The translations under genes and the position numbers were made by a program. A stretch of 6,904 bases of DNA from an uncultured Collinsella sp. (GTDB lineage Bacteria > Actinomycetota > Coriobacteriia > Coriobacteriales > Coriobacteriaceae): positions 1 through 6,904 of the forward strand of contig USHT01000061.1 in the NCBI GenBank assembly GCA_900554455.1, given 5' to 3'. Each line of letters starts with the position of its first letter. Within the stretch, counting starts at the first letter, position 1. The notes below the pieces were generated by a model that was not told the DNA's origin, searched no databases, and saw only the letters and a program-made list of their open reading frames with translations. Positions 6,202 through 6,904 of the stretch are shown here, one piece after another.

Positions 6202-6636
6202 CTAACTCTCCCAGCCAGCGCGGATTGTTGTTATGACATCGCCTAGGCGCTGGCCGAGGGCTGACAGATGTTGGAGCACCTCGTTGGGCGATGCGCCGTT
6301 GAGGATGCACGTGAGGGCATATGAGGCCAAGAAGATTGCCGCAAGTCCTAGCGGAATGAGCACGATCATCGCCAATGTGCGCAGGCGCTGGCCCACGCGG
6401 CGACGACGCGCACGACGCTTGTCGAACGCGAGCTCCTGCGCATATGAATCTTGCTGTACGGAATAGGCCTCTGGCGCCGATTTACACCCGGGCACAGCTG
6501 CAGGTACAGCAGCGGGCACGACATTTTGCACGGGCGCCTGGTTGGCAACCCCTTGCATTTGCATCTCTATAAGCCGTTGCTGTTGGCGCAACATGCGCTC
6601 GGCTTGTTGCTGCGGAGTCTCAAGAAACAGATCCAT
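6202..6636 (-). CDS. Hypothetical single-span membrane protein
   Basis: I do not recognise this 144-residue protein. The N-terminus is rich in glutamine and methionine (about 8-28), followed by an alanine/proline/valine-rich linker (about 34-49). There is a strongly basic stretch KRRARRRR (73-80), one hydrophobic span (about 87-112) and a C-terminal tail with an amphipathic look (118-144). By the positive-inside rule the basic stretch should hold the N-terminal part in the cytoplasm and place the short C-terminal tail outside. The start is the ATG at 6636, because GGAGG lies about 6 bases upstream. The frame also opens at a TTG at 6648, but the GGAGG would then fall inside the coding region. 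Base composition matches the backbone rather than the neighbouring cassette. It could be a structural, secretion-related or phage-related membrane protein; nothing decides. Confidence 0.7.
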   Translation of the reverse strand: MDLFLETPQQQAERMLRQQQRLIEMQMQGVANQAPVQNVVPAAVPAAVPGCKSAPEAYSVQQDSYAQELAFDKRRARRRRVGQRLRTLAMIVLIPLGLAAIFLASYALTCILNGASPNEVLQHLSALGQRLGDVITTIRAGWES

Positions 6637-6714
6637 GCTGGCCTCCAAAATCGGAGCATTCGACGCTTACGACCAGCATCCCGCACCGCCATGACCGCGA
6701 CAACGCAATCGCCG

Positions 6715-6743
6715 GCAATAGCCACAAAGTTTCTTCTGCTCAA
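6715..6743 (-). promoter_or_regulatory. Candidate promoter of the membrane-protein gene
   Basis: TTGAGC (6738-6743) and TATTGC (6715-6720) on the minus strand are 17 bases apart. This would leave an untranslated leader of roughly 70 bases before the ATG at 6636. The -10 match is imperfect, so this is tentative. Confidence 0.35.
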
Positions 6744-6750
6744 AAGCTGT

Positions 6751-6799
6751 CGAAAAGCTCAACAACTCCCCTACCAGCACTTTCTCTGAGCTTTTTTCG
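6751..6799. repeat. Inverted repeat CGAAAAGCTCA / TGAGCTTTTTTCG
   Basis: The arms at 6751-6761 and 6787-6799 match over nine bases without a gap (eleven with a two-base bulge) and flank a 25-base interval. Read on the plus strand, the right arm ends in six T and could form a poor terminator, but no plus-strand gene is seen to its left. It may be part of an intergenic repeat element. Confidence 0.4.
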
Positions 6800-6862
6800 C
6801 CAACAATCTTTTGGCCTTCCACCCTTACGCCAACTGACCAAAATCTAACCAATAGCTTGACG

Positions 6863-6889
6863 AAAATTGTGGAGACCGGGACCCCACAA
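6863..6889 (-). terminator. Candidate terminator of a gene lying to the right of the window
   Basis: On the minus strand TTGTGG and CCACAA (6-bp stem, with some further inner pairing) enclose 11 bases including GTCCCGG, and are followed by TTTTCG. This is a terminator-like layout for a minus-strand transcript entering from beyond base 6904. It may equally be one end of the repeat-like intergenic region. Confidence 0.4.
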
Positions 6890-6904
6890 AAACGTGCCGC
6901 CCCG

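Larger units (their letters stand above)
6637..6904. other. Upstream intergenic region without a convincing gene
   Basis: This stretch runs to the window edge. A 61-codon minus-strand frame (6852 to 6667) opens only at a TTG without a ribosome binding site and is not called as a gene. The region holds two inverted repeats, a candidate promoter for the membrane-protein gene, and recurring TTGG and AGCTTTT words that give it a repeat-like look. The right part probably contains the end of a transcript entering from outside the window. Confidence 0.5.

Noticed and set aside
6667..6852. A 61-codon minus-strand open frame upstream of the membrane protein
   Set aside because: It begins at a TTG without a ribosome binding site, and overlaps inverted repeats; more likely intergenic sequence.
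1..6904. CRISPR arrays, tRNA or rRNA genes, insertion sequences
   Set aside because: No regularly spaced repeats, tRNA cloverleaf, rRNA segments or transposase motifs were seen on either strand.

Overview
This is a GC-rich window in which every supportable gene lies on the minus strand. Reading the minus strand from the right edge to the left, the order is: an intergenic region, a small single-span membrane protein, a nucleotidyltransferase-fold gene overlapped by a helix-turn-helix gene, rmuC, an ABC half-transporter, nth (endonuclease III), and the first 254 codons of mfd, which leaves the window at base 1. The GC content, the long antisense open frames typical of GC-rich coding DNA, clear GGAGG-type ribosome binding sites and the protein sequences suggest a high-GC Gram-positive bacterium. 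An actinomycetote of the Coriobacteriia type (Collinsella-like) is my best guess, but this is an inference with no marker gene behind it.

Bases 1-4936 look like ordinary chromosomal backbone. Three of the four genes there act on DNA: Mfd couples stalled transcription to excision repair, Nth removes oxidised pyrimidines, and RmuC is a nuclease-fold protein linked to recombination and suppression of DNA inversion. A complete MsbA/MdlB-type ABC half-transporter sits between rmuC and nth. Intergenic gaps are 51 to about 160 bp. A strong 12-bp perfect inverted repeat follows rmuC, and two weaker hairpins lie between nth and mfd. The block could therefore be several transcription units rather than one operon.

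Bases 4988-6201 differ in character. Base composition falls to about half G+C, and two genes are translationally coupled: a 176-residue protein with a nucleotidyltransferase signature (GGGAF and DID), and a 187-residue protein with a C-terminal helix-turn-helix that starts at a TTG overlapping the upstream TGA. A good promoter with a short palindrome inside its spacer lies upstream. This layout resembles a toxin-antitoxin or defence cassette of the AbiE-like (nucleotidyltransferase plus DNA-binding partner) kind and is the most interesting part of the window. Its function is inferred, not shown.

Bases 6202-6904 hold a 144-residue unrecognised protein (glutamine-rich N-terminus, arginine-rich stretch, one membrane span) and a 268-bp upstream region. 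That region has no convincing gene but contains a candidate promoter, two inverted repeats and a repeat-like texture.
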